The notes below the pieces were generated by a model that worked only from the letters and a program-made list of their open reading frames with translations, was not told the origin of the DNA and made no database searches. Made by a program: the position numbers and the translations under genes. Below, piece after piece: positions 36,993 through 45,911 of a stretch of DNA of 64,000 nt. Source of the DNA: Candidatus Gastranaerophilales bacterium (GTDB lineage: Bacteria > Cyanobacteriota > Vampirovibrionia > Gastranaerophilales > Gastranaerophilaceae). Numbering within the stretch: position 1 is the stretch's first letter; each line of letters starts with the position of its first letter. The stretch is from the NCBI GenBank assembly GCA_944323695.1, contig CALUTI010000001.1:62001-126000 (forward strand), in the 5' to 3' direction.

Positions 36993-38326
36993 ATATCTTC
37001 AACGGTTCTTTAACCATCATCCTGCAATCTTTTGCCATATCCTTGCACAAATCATACTGAACCTTATCTCCGCAATACTTTTCACTCTTTATATAGCCTA
37101 TTGCGCACGCAGCACTTCTAAAATTTGCATCTGTCATCAACAATTTTACTTCGCGTTTTTCTCCGCTATAACTGTCATATATTACATTGACGCTCAAATT
37201 TTCTTTTGTATTTCCGCCTGACGGGGTTTCTTCATTGTAGGCCAATAGCATTTTTCCACTGCCTAGCAAATAAAACGGATACACATCTTCCCACAATTTT
37301 CCCTTTCCGCTTTCTCCGTTTACATCCAGATATATCTTAAAGCCTTTTCTGTCTTTTTCTTCTTCTGCGTCGGACAGTTCCGGCAATTCCTCATAATCCG
37401 TTCCTATGTACAACTTTAAGCCATTTACAAATACTATATTTGGAGTTAAGGTATTTAAAGTATCTGATGCGACCTTATTTTTAACATTATCCGGAGTAAC
37501 ACTGCAATCACTGCTTGATATATTATAATCAGTTTTTATCTTATTGCATAATACTTCATTATATGTATCCATTATCTCTTCATCTTCAGGTTCTGAATCA
37601 TCAGTAGAAACCATGCACAATGCATAAGCAGTTGCATTATTTCTTTGGGAGCTGGCATCCCCGCCAGACGCAGTAGAATCGGTATATATAGGTCCTCTCT
37701 TTGAATCCACACTATTCACCAATGAAATCCAAAAAGCTGTATAATCCATCGGACAATCATAATATTCACCGGAACCGGACATACAAAGTGCAACATATTT
37801 TGAAGCATTTAACAAATTTAATTTTTCTAAAGTTTCAATATCAGTTCCTTTTTCAACCATAGAAAAAACCTTGCCTGTAACCATCATTTTTGCAAGTGAC
37901 CCGTTACACGCCTTTACAGCACCTGCATAATAATCCTGTTCGTAATAACACCCACCAATAATGTCATAAACTTCTGCCAATTCCTCGCATTCACTTTTGC
38001 TTACCGGAGTAGGAATAAAAGCAGGTTCCTGAATACACTCACCAAAAGATTCAACCAAGCATTGGCTTTCCGGTTCATCCAACGGAGTTGATAAAACCTC
38101 TTGTAATATATTAGCCGACATATCTTTTATTAAAGAATAACCCATATAATAGGAGTCGTAATCTACCTTCTTCATCTTGCTTAATGTTATCGGCAGGGTT
38201 ACAATTACAACAATCGTTATTACTATTAATACTATTGTCAGCTCACCCAGTGTAAACCCTTGTCTTATGCGGTTAAGAGTGTCGCCCCCCCCCCCGTTTC
38301 TTCTTGCTATAATTACAATATGCCAT
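36988..38326 (-). CDS. Prepilin-like protein C, phase-OFF (G11 tract)
   Basis: ATG 38326 has AAGGAGTCG upstream. Ten codons lead into an 11-G tract (38295-38285), after which the frame stops after 20 codons. With 10 G the product has a 23-residue leader ending IRQG followed by FTLGELTIVLIVIT, identical in length to A and B. As assembled the open frame restarts at 38175 (MKKVDYDSYY). The middle part is Cys-rich and differs from A and B; the block DVNGESGKGKLWEDVYPFYL and the end CRMMVKEPLKIF are shared. Read as a phase-variable minor pilin in the OFF state. Confidence 0.8.
38285..38295 (-). repeat. G11 homopolymer near the start of gene C
   Basis: Eleven C on the + strand, 31 bases after the ATG on the coding strand. 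Ten would restore the frame. Confidence 0.9.
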
Positions 38327-38346
38327 ATTCGACTCCTTTTTTGTTA

Positions 38347-38375
38347 ATTATATCAGATTTAATAATATAAGGCAA
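38347..38375 (-). promoter_or_regulatory. Promoter of prepilin-like gene C
   Basis: Minus strand: TTGCCT (38375-38370), 17 bases, TATAAT (38352-38347). The spacer and -10 region are almost the same as those of gene B. Confidence 0.75.
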
Positions 38376-38377
38376 GT

Positions 38378-39547
38378 TTACTTATCTTTTACAAAACCTA
38401 TTTGAACAATATCCTTGCCAAATTTCGCCTCAAGTTTGTCGAAACATTTTGAAAGCTTATCTTTTTTAGAATTTAAAGCATCATCCGCAAACAGAAACAA
38501 TTGTTCTTCACTGTTACAGCGTAAGTTATCAAGTATTATACCGGTACTGCGATAGATAACAGACGGCGAATAGATTTTTTCAAGTAATGAAAAAGCAATA
38601 TCGGATATTTCAAGTTCAAATGACGTAGGCACAGAAAGAGATTTTTTATCATATATTACTCTAAAATCTTTTGTCCTGAGCATTACACCAATGGTTTGAG
38701 CTTTGCAATCAATTTTTCTCAACTTTCTGCACGCTGAATGTATATGATAGTTAAGCTGATTTTTTATAAAGTCCAAATCAGAGGTAAAAATACCAAAAGC
38801 GCTTGTTTTTTGGATTGATTTAGGAAGTTTTTCCTCATTTACAACAGGAGAAACAATTTCGCCAAGCAATTCATGCTTCATCTCAATTGCATGAATTCCA
38901 ACTTTTTTATCAAGCCATATATCCTCTTTTGCAACCAAATCCGCAGCAGACAAAATTCCGGCTTTTTTAAATAATACAGTCAAGTTTCTGCCAATTCCCC
39001 AGATTTCCTCAATTTTTGTATTTTGCAGTTCCGGCATAATTTTTTTATTAGAAATTAAATAAACGCCGGTATCAGTTTTTTTTGCCTTATCAGAGGCGAG
39101 TTTTGCAAGCGTTTTGGTTGAGCTTACGCCGATTGATACTGGGATATCAAGCTTTTCTTTTATCTGCTCTCTGATATATTGTGCAAGCTCAAGATAATTC
39201 TTCTGATAAAGCCTTTTAAGCCCCGTCAATTCAATAAAAGCCTCATCAACGGAATAAACCTGAACCTTCGGGCTGAATTCTCTTAAAAGCGCCATAACCT
39301 CAGCAGATATTTCACCGTAAAGATCATGGTGGCAGGACACATAAATCGCATCCGGAAATTCATTTTTAGCTAAAAAATAAGGCTGCCCCATTCTGACGCC
39401 CATTTTCTTTGCCTCTTTAGAGCGGGAAATTACACACCCGTCCTTATTGGAAAGCACGCAAACAGGCTTGCCTTTTAATTCGGGATTAACCTTCTGTTCG
39501 CAAGACACAAAAAATGAATCACAATCCACCAGCGCAATAACTTTCAT
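38378..39547 (-). CDS. Y-family DNA polymerase (UmuC-like)
   Basis: 389 residues. The start ALVDCDSFFVSCEQ, then KPVCVLSNKDGCVISRSKEAK and the catalytic SVDEAFIELTG mark a Y-family polymerase closer to UmuC than to DinB. SIGVSSTKTLAKLASDKAKK and the HhH IEEIWGIGR follow; the little-finger domain is complete. It copies damaged DNA with low fidelity. No umuD lies beside it. Its start is 15 bases from the end of the NFACT gene, so the two may be co-transcribed. Confidence 0.9.
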   Translation of the reverse strand: MKVIALVDCDSFFVSCEQKVNPELKGKPVCVLSNKDGCVISRSKEAKKMGVRMGQPYFLAKNEFPDAIYVSCHHDLYGEISAEVMALLREFSPKVQVYSVDEAFIELTGLKRLYQKNYLELAQYIREQIKEKLDIPVSIGVSSTKTLAKLASDKAKKTDTGVYLISNKKIMPELQNTKIEEIWGIGRNLTVLFKKAGILSAADLVAKEDIWLDKKVGIHAIEMKHELLGEIVSPVVNEEKLPKSIQKTSAFGIFTSDLDFIKNQLNYHIHSACRKLRKIDCKAQTIGVMLRTKDFRVIYDKKSLSVPTSFELEISDIAFSLLEKIYSPSVIYRSTGIILDNLRCNSEEQLFLFADDALNSKKDKLSKCFDKLEAKFGKDIVQIGFVKDK

Positions 39548-39562
39548 AACAAAATTATACCA

Positions 39563-40978
39563 CTAATCTATTACAATTTCTTTTTCGTGAGAATATGTAA
39601 CATAACCGAGATTAGCCTTTGGCGGCTTTTTAAGATATTTGGCATAAGTATAGATTACGCCTATTTTAGAAGACTTTGCACCGCTTGAATTTTCTTTTGC
39701 CAGCTTTGCACATTTTAAAATCAACTCGTCAGTTTTCTTATCAGCCTTCAAAAGCACATGCGAACCTGCGCAATCCCTTGTGTGAAACCACATATCATCA
39801 TCTTTTGCAAGCTTTGATACAATATAATCATTTTGTTTATTATTTTTTCCGATAAAAATTGTGTAATCATCAGTTTTAATTTCTATTGGCAAGATTGCTG
39901 ATTTTTTATCTTTTAAAACAGCTTTTTCAGGCTCAACTTCCTGTGAGACCTCGCGTAAATCCGAAACATTCTCCGCTGTTTTTATTGAATACAAAAGCTG
40001 TTCAAGATAATCCTTTTCTATATTCAAGCCCTGAGTAAGCTCAAAAAGCTTCTGATTAGAGGTTTTCGCTTTATTATAAAGCTTGTAGAACCTATTTGCA
40101 TTCTCTTTCAAAGTCTTTGTTTCATCAAGCACAACAGAAATATTTTTGTTATTTTCATAATCAAAAACAGTAATTACAGGGACGAAATCAGAATTGTTAT
40201 AGAGATTAGCCATAATCAAATCACCATACAGACGGTATTTGTCAGCCTTTTCTACTGAAACCCGCTGTTTTGACATTTTTGCAAGCGAATTTTGAACCCG
40301 TTTCAAACGTTTTGAAACAATCTGGCAATACTTTTCCTGAAGTTTTCTAAATTTATCCCCGTAAATACAATCTGCAAAATAGTTATCAATATTGGAATTC
40401 ACACTGCCGCTTAAGTTAGATAAAGAATTTTCTGCCGCATACCAGAAATTATTTTGTTTAGGCGGATAAACATACGGAAGCCCTCCCGCCATTTCACGTT
40501 CACGGCTTTTTTCAGCCCCGACGTTGTGCGCACAGCCGATTATAATATTGGTGTCATAATTATAAAGCACAACATTTGAATGTTTTCCCATTAATTCAAT
40601 TGCAAGACAGAGATAAATTTTTTCGGATAATTCGTTGTAAGTTTCTATATAAAACTCCAAAATCCGTTCAAATTCGGGCTGATTAACTTTTGAAACACGT
40701 GCGTTTTCAATATATTTTCGAAGCAGCATGCAAAACATAGGCGGCTTTTGCGGAATTTCAATCAGACGCTTTTCTTCATTTGCCTGTGTCATAAAACAAA
40801 CATGAAAAAACTGCGGGTCTATATTTATGTAAAGTTTTCGTGTCTCACCGCTGTTGCGCAAAGTAAACACAAACTCACGCCTTGTCGGCTGCTGAATTTT
40901 TTGAATTCTTGCACCGGTTAGGAAGGAGGAATTTTCCTCAAGCCAAGATTTTAAAGTTACGCTGTCTAAAGTAATCAT
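39563..40978 (-). CDS. rqcH: NFACT-family protein (RqcH/Rqc2/FbpA-like)
   Basis: 471 residues, shorter than the roughly 560 usual for RqcH. The NFACT-N domain opens with SWLEENSSFLTGARIQKIQQ; a coiled-coil region lies in the middle; the NFACT-R domain near the end has DDMWFHTRDCAGSHVLLK. RqcH binds stalled 50S-peptidyl-tRNA complexes and adds alanine tails. The usual Asp-Arg pair of NFACT-N appears as Glu-Arg in QPEFERILEF. Older annotations call it fibronectin-binding protein. The RQC role is inferred from the family. Confidence 0.82.
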   Translation of the reverse strand: MITLDSVTLKSWLEENSSFLTGARIQKIQQPTRREFVFTLRNSGETRKLYINIDPQFFHVCFMTQANEEKRLIEIPQKPPMFCMLLRKYIENARVSKVNQPEFERILEFYIETYNELSEKIYLCLAIELMGKHSNVVLYNYDTNIIIGCAHNVGAEKSREREMAGGLPYVYPPKQNNFWYAAENSLSNLSGSVNSNIDNYFADCIYGDKFRKLQEKYCQIVSKRLKRVQNSLAKMSKQRVSVEKADKYRLYGDLIMANLYNNSDFVPVITVFDYENNKNISVVLDETKTLKENANRFYKLYNKAKTSNQKLFELTQGLNIEKDYLEQLLYSIKTAENVSDLREVSQEVEPEKAVLKDKKSAILPIEIKTDDYTIFIGKNNKQNDYIVSKLAKDDDMWFHTRDCAGSHVLLKADKKTDELILKCAKLAKENSSGAKSSKIGVIYTYAKYLKKPPKANLGYVTYSHEKEIVID

Positions 40979-41010
40979 AAATATATTCTACTACAAAGCA
41001 ATTATTAATA

Positions 41011-41039
41011 TTGACCTTAAATACATAAATTGCTATAAT
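41011..41039 (+). promoter_or_regulatory. Upstream promoter of pilin-like locus D
   Basis: TTGACC (41011-41016), 17 bases, TATAAT (41034-41039), close to the sigma-70 ideal. It would drive the tract-bearing start at 41074. Confidence 0.8.
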
Positions 41040-41073
41040 TAAAATCAGAAAACATAATCGGAGGTTTTAAAAA

Positions 41074-41130
41074 ATGAGGGCAAATACGCATTACAACTAT
41101 ATTTCTTTCGGGGGGGGGGGCAGATTTTGA
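41074..41130 (+). CDS. Tract-bearing upstream start of locus D (OFF, G11)
   Basis: CGGAGG precedes ATG 41074. The codons run MRANTHYNYISF into 11 G (41110-41120) and end at TGA 41128. With 10 G the frame stays open through the promoter region of the next start and joins the pilin ORF at 41222 in frame, giving a 49-residue N-terminal extension. So this is either a phase-variable alternative start of gene D or a decoupled remnant of one. Confidence 0.5.
   Translation: MRANTHYNYISFGGGGRF
41110..41120 (+). repeat. G11 homopolymer at locus D
   Basis: Eleven G on the coding strand, 36 bases after ATG 41074. Confidence 0.92.
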
Positions 41131-41159
41131 CGCCGCATGCCTAACCTCCACGAATTCTA

Positions 41160-41188
41160 TTGACTTTTTAACCATTCAAAACTATAAT
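41160..41188 (+). promoter_or_regulatory. Internal promoter of pilin-like gene D
   Basis: TTGACT (41160-41165), 17 bases, TATAAT (41183-41188), with a start site expected near 41195 and the ribosome-binding site GGAG at 41213-41216. Confidence 0.85.
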
Positions 41189-41213
41189 TCTAGTATATGT
41201 AATTATAGTTTTG
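41177..41213. promoter_or_regulatory. 13-bp inverted repeat over the -10 box of gene D
   Basis: CAAAACTATAATT (41177-41189) and AATTATAGTTTTG (41201-41213) are exact reverse complements with an 11-base spacer. The left arm contains the -10 box and the right arm touches the ribosome-binding site. It could be an operator or a 5' hairpin that hides the ribosome-binding site. Confidence 0.6.
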
Positions 41214-41221
41214 GAGATCAG

Positions 41222-41983
41222 ATGAAAAAACTTGGTTTCACTTTGGCAGAGGTCTTAATTACACTTGGTATTATAGGTATCGTCGCTGCGATGACTATTC
41301 CAACGCTTATCGCAAAGTATCAGGAGCGTCAAACAGTATCACAGTTGACAAAAGTATATTCAACGCTTGCAAGCGCCTACCAGATGATGCAGGCTGAATA
41401 TGGTACTGTAGACACCTGGGGTATGAAAGCAACCAATACCGGAGAAGTAGATGAAGACGGTGATACGATTTATGACCATAGCGCCCAAAATTTAATTTCA
41501 GAGCGTTTAAGAAAGTATTTAAGAGTAGCAAAACAATGTGAGAAAGGGAAAATATGTTTTCCCGGCGCTTCTTATACTTTAGATGGAATTAAACGTACTG
41601 AAGCTAATACATTACCATCGGATAAAGCAGACACCCCGGTGGAAGGTAGATTTTTCCTGCAAGACGGGACTTATGTTTCCTTTGGCTGGTGGGTTGGAAC
41701 GTACGGTGGAATTTATGTTATTTTACCGCAAGGAAAAGACAGTGTGCTTGGCAAAAATAGATTTTACTTTCATATTGATTCAAAAGGTTTGAGACCTTAT
41801 GGACTAAAAGACGAGCCTGAAACATCATCCAGATCATTTGAAACATGCGATCCGTCATACGTTAGCGTAGCATCAGGTCAAGGCTGTACCGCATGGGTGA
41901 TTTATAATAAGAATTTAGATTATCTGCATTGCAGAGATAAACTTTCCTGGGACGGTGCTCATAGCTGTAAGGATGCAGAATAA
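41222..41983 (+). CDS. Prepilin-like protein D (type IV pilin-like/pseudopilin)
   Basis: 253 residues from ATG 41222 (GGAG upstream). A short leader MKKLG is followed by FTLAEVLITLGIIGIVAAMT, a textbook prepilin peptidase site (G|F, Glu at +5) and hydrophobic helix, then KYQERQTVSQLTKVYSTLAS. The globular part ends with Cys residues (CDPSYVSVASGQGC, LHCRDKL). It has its own promoter and ribosome-binding site but can also be joined to the tract-bearing start at 41074. Likely a minor pilin or secretion pseudopilin exported and assembled at the inner membrane. Confidence 0.88.
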   Translation: MKKLGFTLAEVLITLGIIGIVAAMTIPTLIAKYQERQTVSQLTKVYSTLASAYQMMQAEYGTVDTWGMKATNTGEVDEDGDTIYDHSAQNLISERLRKYLRVAKQCEKGKICFPGASYTLDGIKRTEANTLPSDKADTPVEGRFFLQDGTYVSFGWWVGTYGGIYVILPQGKDSVLGKNRFYFHIDSKGLRPYGLKDEPETSSRSFETCDPSYVSVASGQGCTAWVIYNKNLDYLHCRDKLSWDGAHSCKDAE

Positions 41984-41997
41984 CTTTAAATAATTTT

Positions 41998-42028
41998 TTA
42001 ACCCTCTCGCAATAATGCGGGAGGGTTT
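41998..42028 (+). terminator. Terminator after gene D
   Basis: AACCCTCTCGC-AATAAT-GCGGGAGGGTTTT. Confidence 0.85.
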
Positions 42029-42110
42029 TGGTCTAAACGTTTTAGTAATATTGTATCGTCTATTGACTAACCCTGAAATAAATGTTAAAATTAACCAAAA
42101 GGAGAATTAT

Positions 42111-42530
42111 ATGGGCGCATGGCAAATTTTGGCAGGACTTGGTTTTATTTTTTTAATTTTGGAAATGTGTGTATCCAGCATGTTTTTCTTAAATTTTGCA
42201 GTAGGTGCATTTGTTACCGCAATCTGCGCCATATATATAGTAAATTGGTATGCCTTAATACTTATTTTTGTCGCAATTTCCATGCTTTCGCTGACATTTT
42301 TGCGTCCGATGCTTATGAAACAAACGCATAAAAGTCAGGAAACAGGACTTGCTTCCAAATACATAGGCAAAACCGCCAAAGTTATTGAAACAATAACTCC
42401 CAACAGCGGTGCTATTTCAATATACGACGAGCGCTGGGATGCCCGTTCCGACCACGAAATTCCGCAAGGTGCAGAAGTTATTATTGAAAGAAACGAGAGT
42501 TTAGTTATGTACGTTAAAGAAAGGGGATAA
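42111..42530 (+). CDS. NfeD-like membrane protein
   Basis: 139 residues from ATG 42111, which has AAAGGAGA upstream; an in-frame start 32 codons earlier has no such site. Hydrophobic helices fill the first half (LAGLGFIFLILEMCVSSMFF, ALILIFVAISMLSLTFLRP) and an OB-like domain the end (GKTAKVIETITPNSGAISI). NfeD proteins pair with stomatin/SPFH proteins; the next gene, one base after the stop, is one, which fits the known two-gene arrangement. Confidence 0.9.
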   Translation: MGAWQILAGLGFIFLILEMCVSSMFFLNFAVGAFVTAICAIYIVNWYALILIFVAISMLSLTFLRPMLMKQTHKSQETGLASKYIGKTAKVIETITPNSGAISIYDERWDARSDHEIPQGAEVIIERNESLVMYVKERG

Positions 42531-42531
42531 A

Positions 42532-43512
42532 ATGAGCTTATTTTTATTGATTTTAATTGTTGCGGCAGTAATTTTTGTAATAAAAGGTGTTATAATCGTT
42601 CAACAGGCAGAAGTTGTTATTGTTGAAAGACTTGGTAAATATGACAGAACACTTGAGTCCGGTTTAAATTATATAATACCGATTCTTGAATCGCCGAGAG
42701 CAATTGCATGGAAAGTTACTCAAAAGGGTTATGACGGCGTAAGCTATTCTTACATTAAAGAAAGAACTAAAATAGATTTAAGGGAATCAGTTTATGACTT
42801 TCCGCGTCAATCCGTAATTACAAAAGACAACGTCTCAATAAGTATTAATGCTTTGTTATATTTTCAGGTTGTAGACCCGAAAAGTGCGGTATATGAAATC
42901 CAAAACCTTCCGGATGCAATAGAAAAGTTAACCCAAACCACTTTAAGAAACCTTGTTGGCCAGCTTGATTTGGATGAAACTCTTGTTTCAAGAGACAAAA
43001 TTAACAGTGAATTGCGTGCAATTCTTGATGAAGCCACAAACAAATGGGGCGTTAAGGTTAACCGCGTAGAATTGCAGGATATTATTCCGCCGGCTGACAT
43101 TCAATCAGCAATGGAAAAACAAATGAAAGCTGAACGTGACAGACGTGCAACAATTTTGGAAGCCGAAGGCTTGAAAAAATCAGCTATCCTTAAGGCTGAA
43201 GGGCAAAAAGAAGCCGCAATTAATCAGGCAGAAGGTGAAAAACAGGCAGCCATTTTAAAAGCCGAAGGTATAGCGCAAGCACGCGTTATAGAAGCTGATG
43301 CGGAAAAAGAAGCTATCTCAAGAATTGTAAATGCACTTGCAGACAAAGGTAAGCCTGATCAGTATCTGGTTGCTATGAAATATTTAGAGACAATGCAATC
43401 TATTACAAGCGGTGAAAATAACAAAATTGTTTATATGCCGTATGAAGCAACCGGAATTTTATCTTCCGTCGACGGCATAAAAGAAATGTTTAACGGCACA
43501 GCTGCTAAGTAA
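42532..43512 (+). CDS. SPFH/Band 7 stomatin-like protein
   Basis: 326 residues. One N-terminal helix (LFLLILIVAAVIFVIKGVII) is followed by the SPFH domain (QQAEVVIVERLGKYDRTLES, DFPRQSVITKDNVSISINAL) and a long Ala/Glu-rich coiled coil (EAEGLKKSAILKAEGQKEAA). It is a QmcA/YbbK-type prohibitin homologue that forms membrane microdomain assemblies, here paired with NfeD. Confidence 0.92.
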   Translation: MSLFLLILIVAAVIFVIKGVIIVQQAEVVIVERLGKYDRTLESGLNYIIPILESPRAIAWKVTQKGYDGVSYSYIKERTKIDLRESVYDFPRQSVITKDNVSISINALLYFQVVDPKSAVYEIQNLPDAIEKLTQTTLRNLVGQLDLDETLVSRDKINSELRAILDEATNKWGVKVNRVELQDIIPPADIQSAMEKQMKAERDRRATILEAEGLKKSAILKAEGQKEAAINQAEGEKQAAILKAEGIAQARVIEADAEKEAISRIVNALADKGKPDQYLVAMKYLETMQSITSGENNKIVYMPYEATGILSSVDGIKEMFNGTAAK

Positions 43513-43513
43513 A

Positions 43514-43544
43514 AAAATTCCTCGCTCCCGCGAGGAATTTTTCT
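43514..43544 (+). terminator. Terminator after the SPFH gene
   Basis: AAATTCCTCGC-TCCC-GCGAGGAATTTTT. Confidence 0.85.
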
Positions 43545-43600
43545 GCCTCTGGCAGAACATCATATTGTGCAAATATTAGTAAAGGCGATAATACCGCTTT

Positions 43601-43955
43601 ACATAAAAACTATTATAGGCACCTATCAGCATTTTCTTTCTCTTTGTTGCGAAGCAAAGAGAAAGAAAACGCTTGCAAAAGAAAGAGAAACACGCGACCG
43701 AAATGACCGAGTGAGCAGGGGACACCCCTGCCACCCCGTTAAAGCCGGCTATGCCGGCTCCGCGCCGTGATTATAGGCGCGGTGAACGATTGCAAGCGTC
43801 AGCTTGCAACGGCACGGATGTGCGCCCGTCAGGGCTTGAGCAATCCGAAGGATTGCAAGTAAACACGCGTGTTTTTCTTTTTCGGTTCACTTTTTCTTTT
43901 TACATCGCAATAAAAAGAAAAAGTGAACAAAAGATCCCGATAATAGTTTTTATGT
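43601..43955. mobile_element. 355-bp palindromic element with terminal inverted repeats (MITE-like)
   Basis: The ends are 19-base inverted repeats with one mismatch: ACATAAAAACTATTATAGG (43601-43619) and its complement at 43937-43955. Inside are a 15-bp hairpin (43632-43669), a perfect 18-bp hairpin (43885-43928) and several GC-rich hairpins (AGCCGGC-TAT-GCCGGCT, CCGCGCC..GGCGCGG, TTGCAAGC-GTCA-GCTTGCAA). ORFs across it are not convincing. It sits between a terminator and aspS, as non-autonomous elements often do. No clear target-site duplication was found. Confidence 0.6.
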
Positions 43956-44096
43956 ATAGACAGCATGTTGTCTTGCCTCAGACAGTTTTATGTAAAACAA
44001 AATTCACAAAAACGCCATAATTTTTAATTAAATATGGTGTTTTTTTTATGTTTTTGATAGAATTTCAGGTAGAGATTTACTAGAAGAGGTACAATA

Positions 44097-45878
44097 ATGA
44101 TAAAAACAAGAATGAAAGACCACAATTGCGGGGAGCTTAACCTCAATAATATTGGCGAAGAAATTACACTATCCGGCTGGGTAGCAACAATCCGCGACCT
44201 TGGCGGTATTCTGTTTATAGAATTAAGAGACCGTTCAGGATTTTTCCAGCTTGTTGCAAACCCGCAGATTAACCCGGATGTTCACAAAGCTTTTGAAAAA
44301 ATAAGAAGCGAATACGTTATTACGGTTAAAGGTAAAGTAACCAGACGTCCTGAAGAAACTTATAACGAAAAATACCCCACCGGTCAGGTTGAAATGTATC
44401 CTGAATCCGTTGAAATTCTATCCGAAGCCAAAACTTTACCGTTTGTTTTGGATGACGAAAATGTATCTGAAGACGTTCGCTTAAAATACAGATATCTTGA
44501 TATCAGACGTGAAGCTATGAAATCAAAATTAATCCTGCGTCATAATATTGTTCAGGCTGTAAGAAATTATTTAAATAATCTCGACTTTCTTGAAGTTGAA
44601 ACACCTATATTAATCAAAACAACTCCGGAAGGCGCAAGAGATTATCTGGTACCTTCAAGAGTTCAGGAAGGTAAATTTTATGCCCTTCCTCAATCACCGC
44701 AAATTTTTAAACAATTACTGATGGTTGGCGGTCTTGAAAGATATTACCAGATTGCAAAATGCTTCCGCGATGAAGATTTGCGTGCCGACAGACAGCCTGA
44801 ATTCACTCAAATCGACCTTGAAATGTCTTTTGTTGAACAGCAGGATGTAATCAAAGTTGTTGAAGGTTTGATTGTAGACGCATTTAAAGCCGCAGGAGTA
44901 GAGGTTAAACCTCCGTTCATACAAATTCCTTGGCAGGAGGCAATGGACAGATTCGGTTCTGATAAGCCTGACACACGCTTTGGCTTGGAATTGTTTGATA
45001 TCGGAGATATTATCCTTGAATCTAACTTTGATATCGTTAAAAATACCCTGTTAAACGGCGGTATCGTAAGAGGTATAAGGATTCCGGGCGGTGCAAAATT
45101 CTCAAGAAAAGACATTGATGATATCACAAAACTTGCTGTATCATTCGGTGCAAAAGCGTTAGCAAATATTATTTATCTTGAAGACGGCACTGCAAAATCT
45201 CCTGTATTGAAGTTTGTGACAGAAGAACAGGCAAAACAAATTCAAAACCGTGCAGGGGCAGAAGCCGGCGATATAATCTTCTTTGTTGCAGATAAACCGA
45301 AACTTGTTTACGACATTATGGGAAGATTGAGACTGCACTTCGGTAAATCACTTAACTTAATTGATGAATCTAAACATAACCTGCTCTGGGTTGTGGACTT
45401 CCCGATGTTTGAATGGAGTGACGAAGAAGGACGCTATATGGCAATGCACCACCCGTTCACATCACCTTGTATTGAAGATTTGGACAAATTAAACAGCGGT
45501 GATTTGGGCAACGTTAAATCAATTGCTTACGATATAGTTTATAACGGAACAGAACTTGGCGGCGGCAGTGTCAGAATTCACTCCTCTGAAGTTCAACAAG
45601 CTATATTTAAAGCATTAGGATTAACTGAAGAAGAAGCTAAAGAAAAATTCGGATTTATGGTAAATGCACTCCAATACGGAACTCCGCCGCATGCCGGTTT
45701 GGCAATCGGTTTGGACAGACTTGTTGCACTTCTTGCAAGAACTGATTCCATCCGTGATGTGATTGCATTCCCGAAAAACTCTGGAGCAAAAGACCTTATG
45801 AGCGATGCACCGGGTGAAGCTTCATTGCAGCAGTTAAGAGAATTGCATTTAAAAAGTACGGTTCAACCGCATAAATAA
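44097..45878 (+). CDS. aspS: Aspartyl-tRNA synthetase
   Basis: 593 residues, the long bacterial form. The N-terminal OB domain (ITLSGWVATIRDLGGILFIELRDR), the class II core (CFRDEDLRADRQPEFTQIDLEMSF), the inserted GAD domain and motif 3 (GLAIGLDRLVALLA) are all visible. It charges tRNA-Asp, possibly also tRNA-Asn if the organism uses the amidation route. AGAAGAGG lies upstream of the ATG. Confidence 0.97.
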   Translation: MIKTRMKDHNCGELNLNNIGEEITLSGWVATIRDLGGILFIELRDRSGFFQLVANPQINPDVHKAFEKIRSEYVITVKGKVTRRPEETYNEKYPTGQVEMYPESVEILSEAKTLPFVLDDENVSEDVRLKYRYLDIRREAMKSKLILRHNIVQAVRNYLNNLDFLEVETPILIKTTPEGARDYLVPSRVQEGKFYALPQSPQIFKQLLMVGGLERYYQIAKCFRDEDLRADRQPEFTQIDLEMSFVEQQDVIKVVEGLIVDAFKAAGVEVKPPFIQIPWQEAMDRFGSDKPDTRFGLELFDIGDIILESNFDIVKNTLLNGGIVRGIRIPGGAKFSRKDIDDITKLAVSFGAKALANIIYLEDGTAKSPVLKFVTEEQAKQIQNRAGAEAGDIIFFVADKPKLVYDIMGRLRLHFGKSLNLIDESKHNLLWVVDFPMFEWSDEEGRYMAMHHPFTSPCIEDLDKLNSGDLGNVKSIAYDIVYNGTELGGGSVRIHSSEVQQAIFKALGLTEEEAKEKFGFMVNALQYGTPPHAGLAIGLDRLVALLARTDSIRDVIAFPKNSGAKDLMSDAPGEASLQQLRELHLKSTVQPHK

Positions 45879-45883
45879 CTGAA

Positions 45884-45911
45884 AAAGAGTCTCAAATGAG
45901 ACTCTTTTTTT
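45884..45911 (+). terminator. Terminator after aspS
   Basis: AAAGAGTCTC-AAAT-GAGACTCTTTTTTT. Symmetric enough to serve the converging small gene as well. Confidence 0.88.

Noticed and set aside
41177-41213. Invertible promoter at gene D
   Set aside because: Although the inverted repeat flanks promoter bases, an 11-base spacer is too short for inversion and no invertase gene is near.
43567-44020. Two ORFs across the palindromic element
   Set aside because: They are made of hairpin arms in both orientations and have no ribosome-binding site or protein-like composition.
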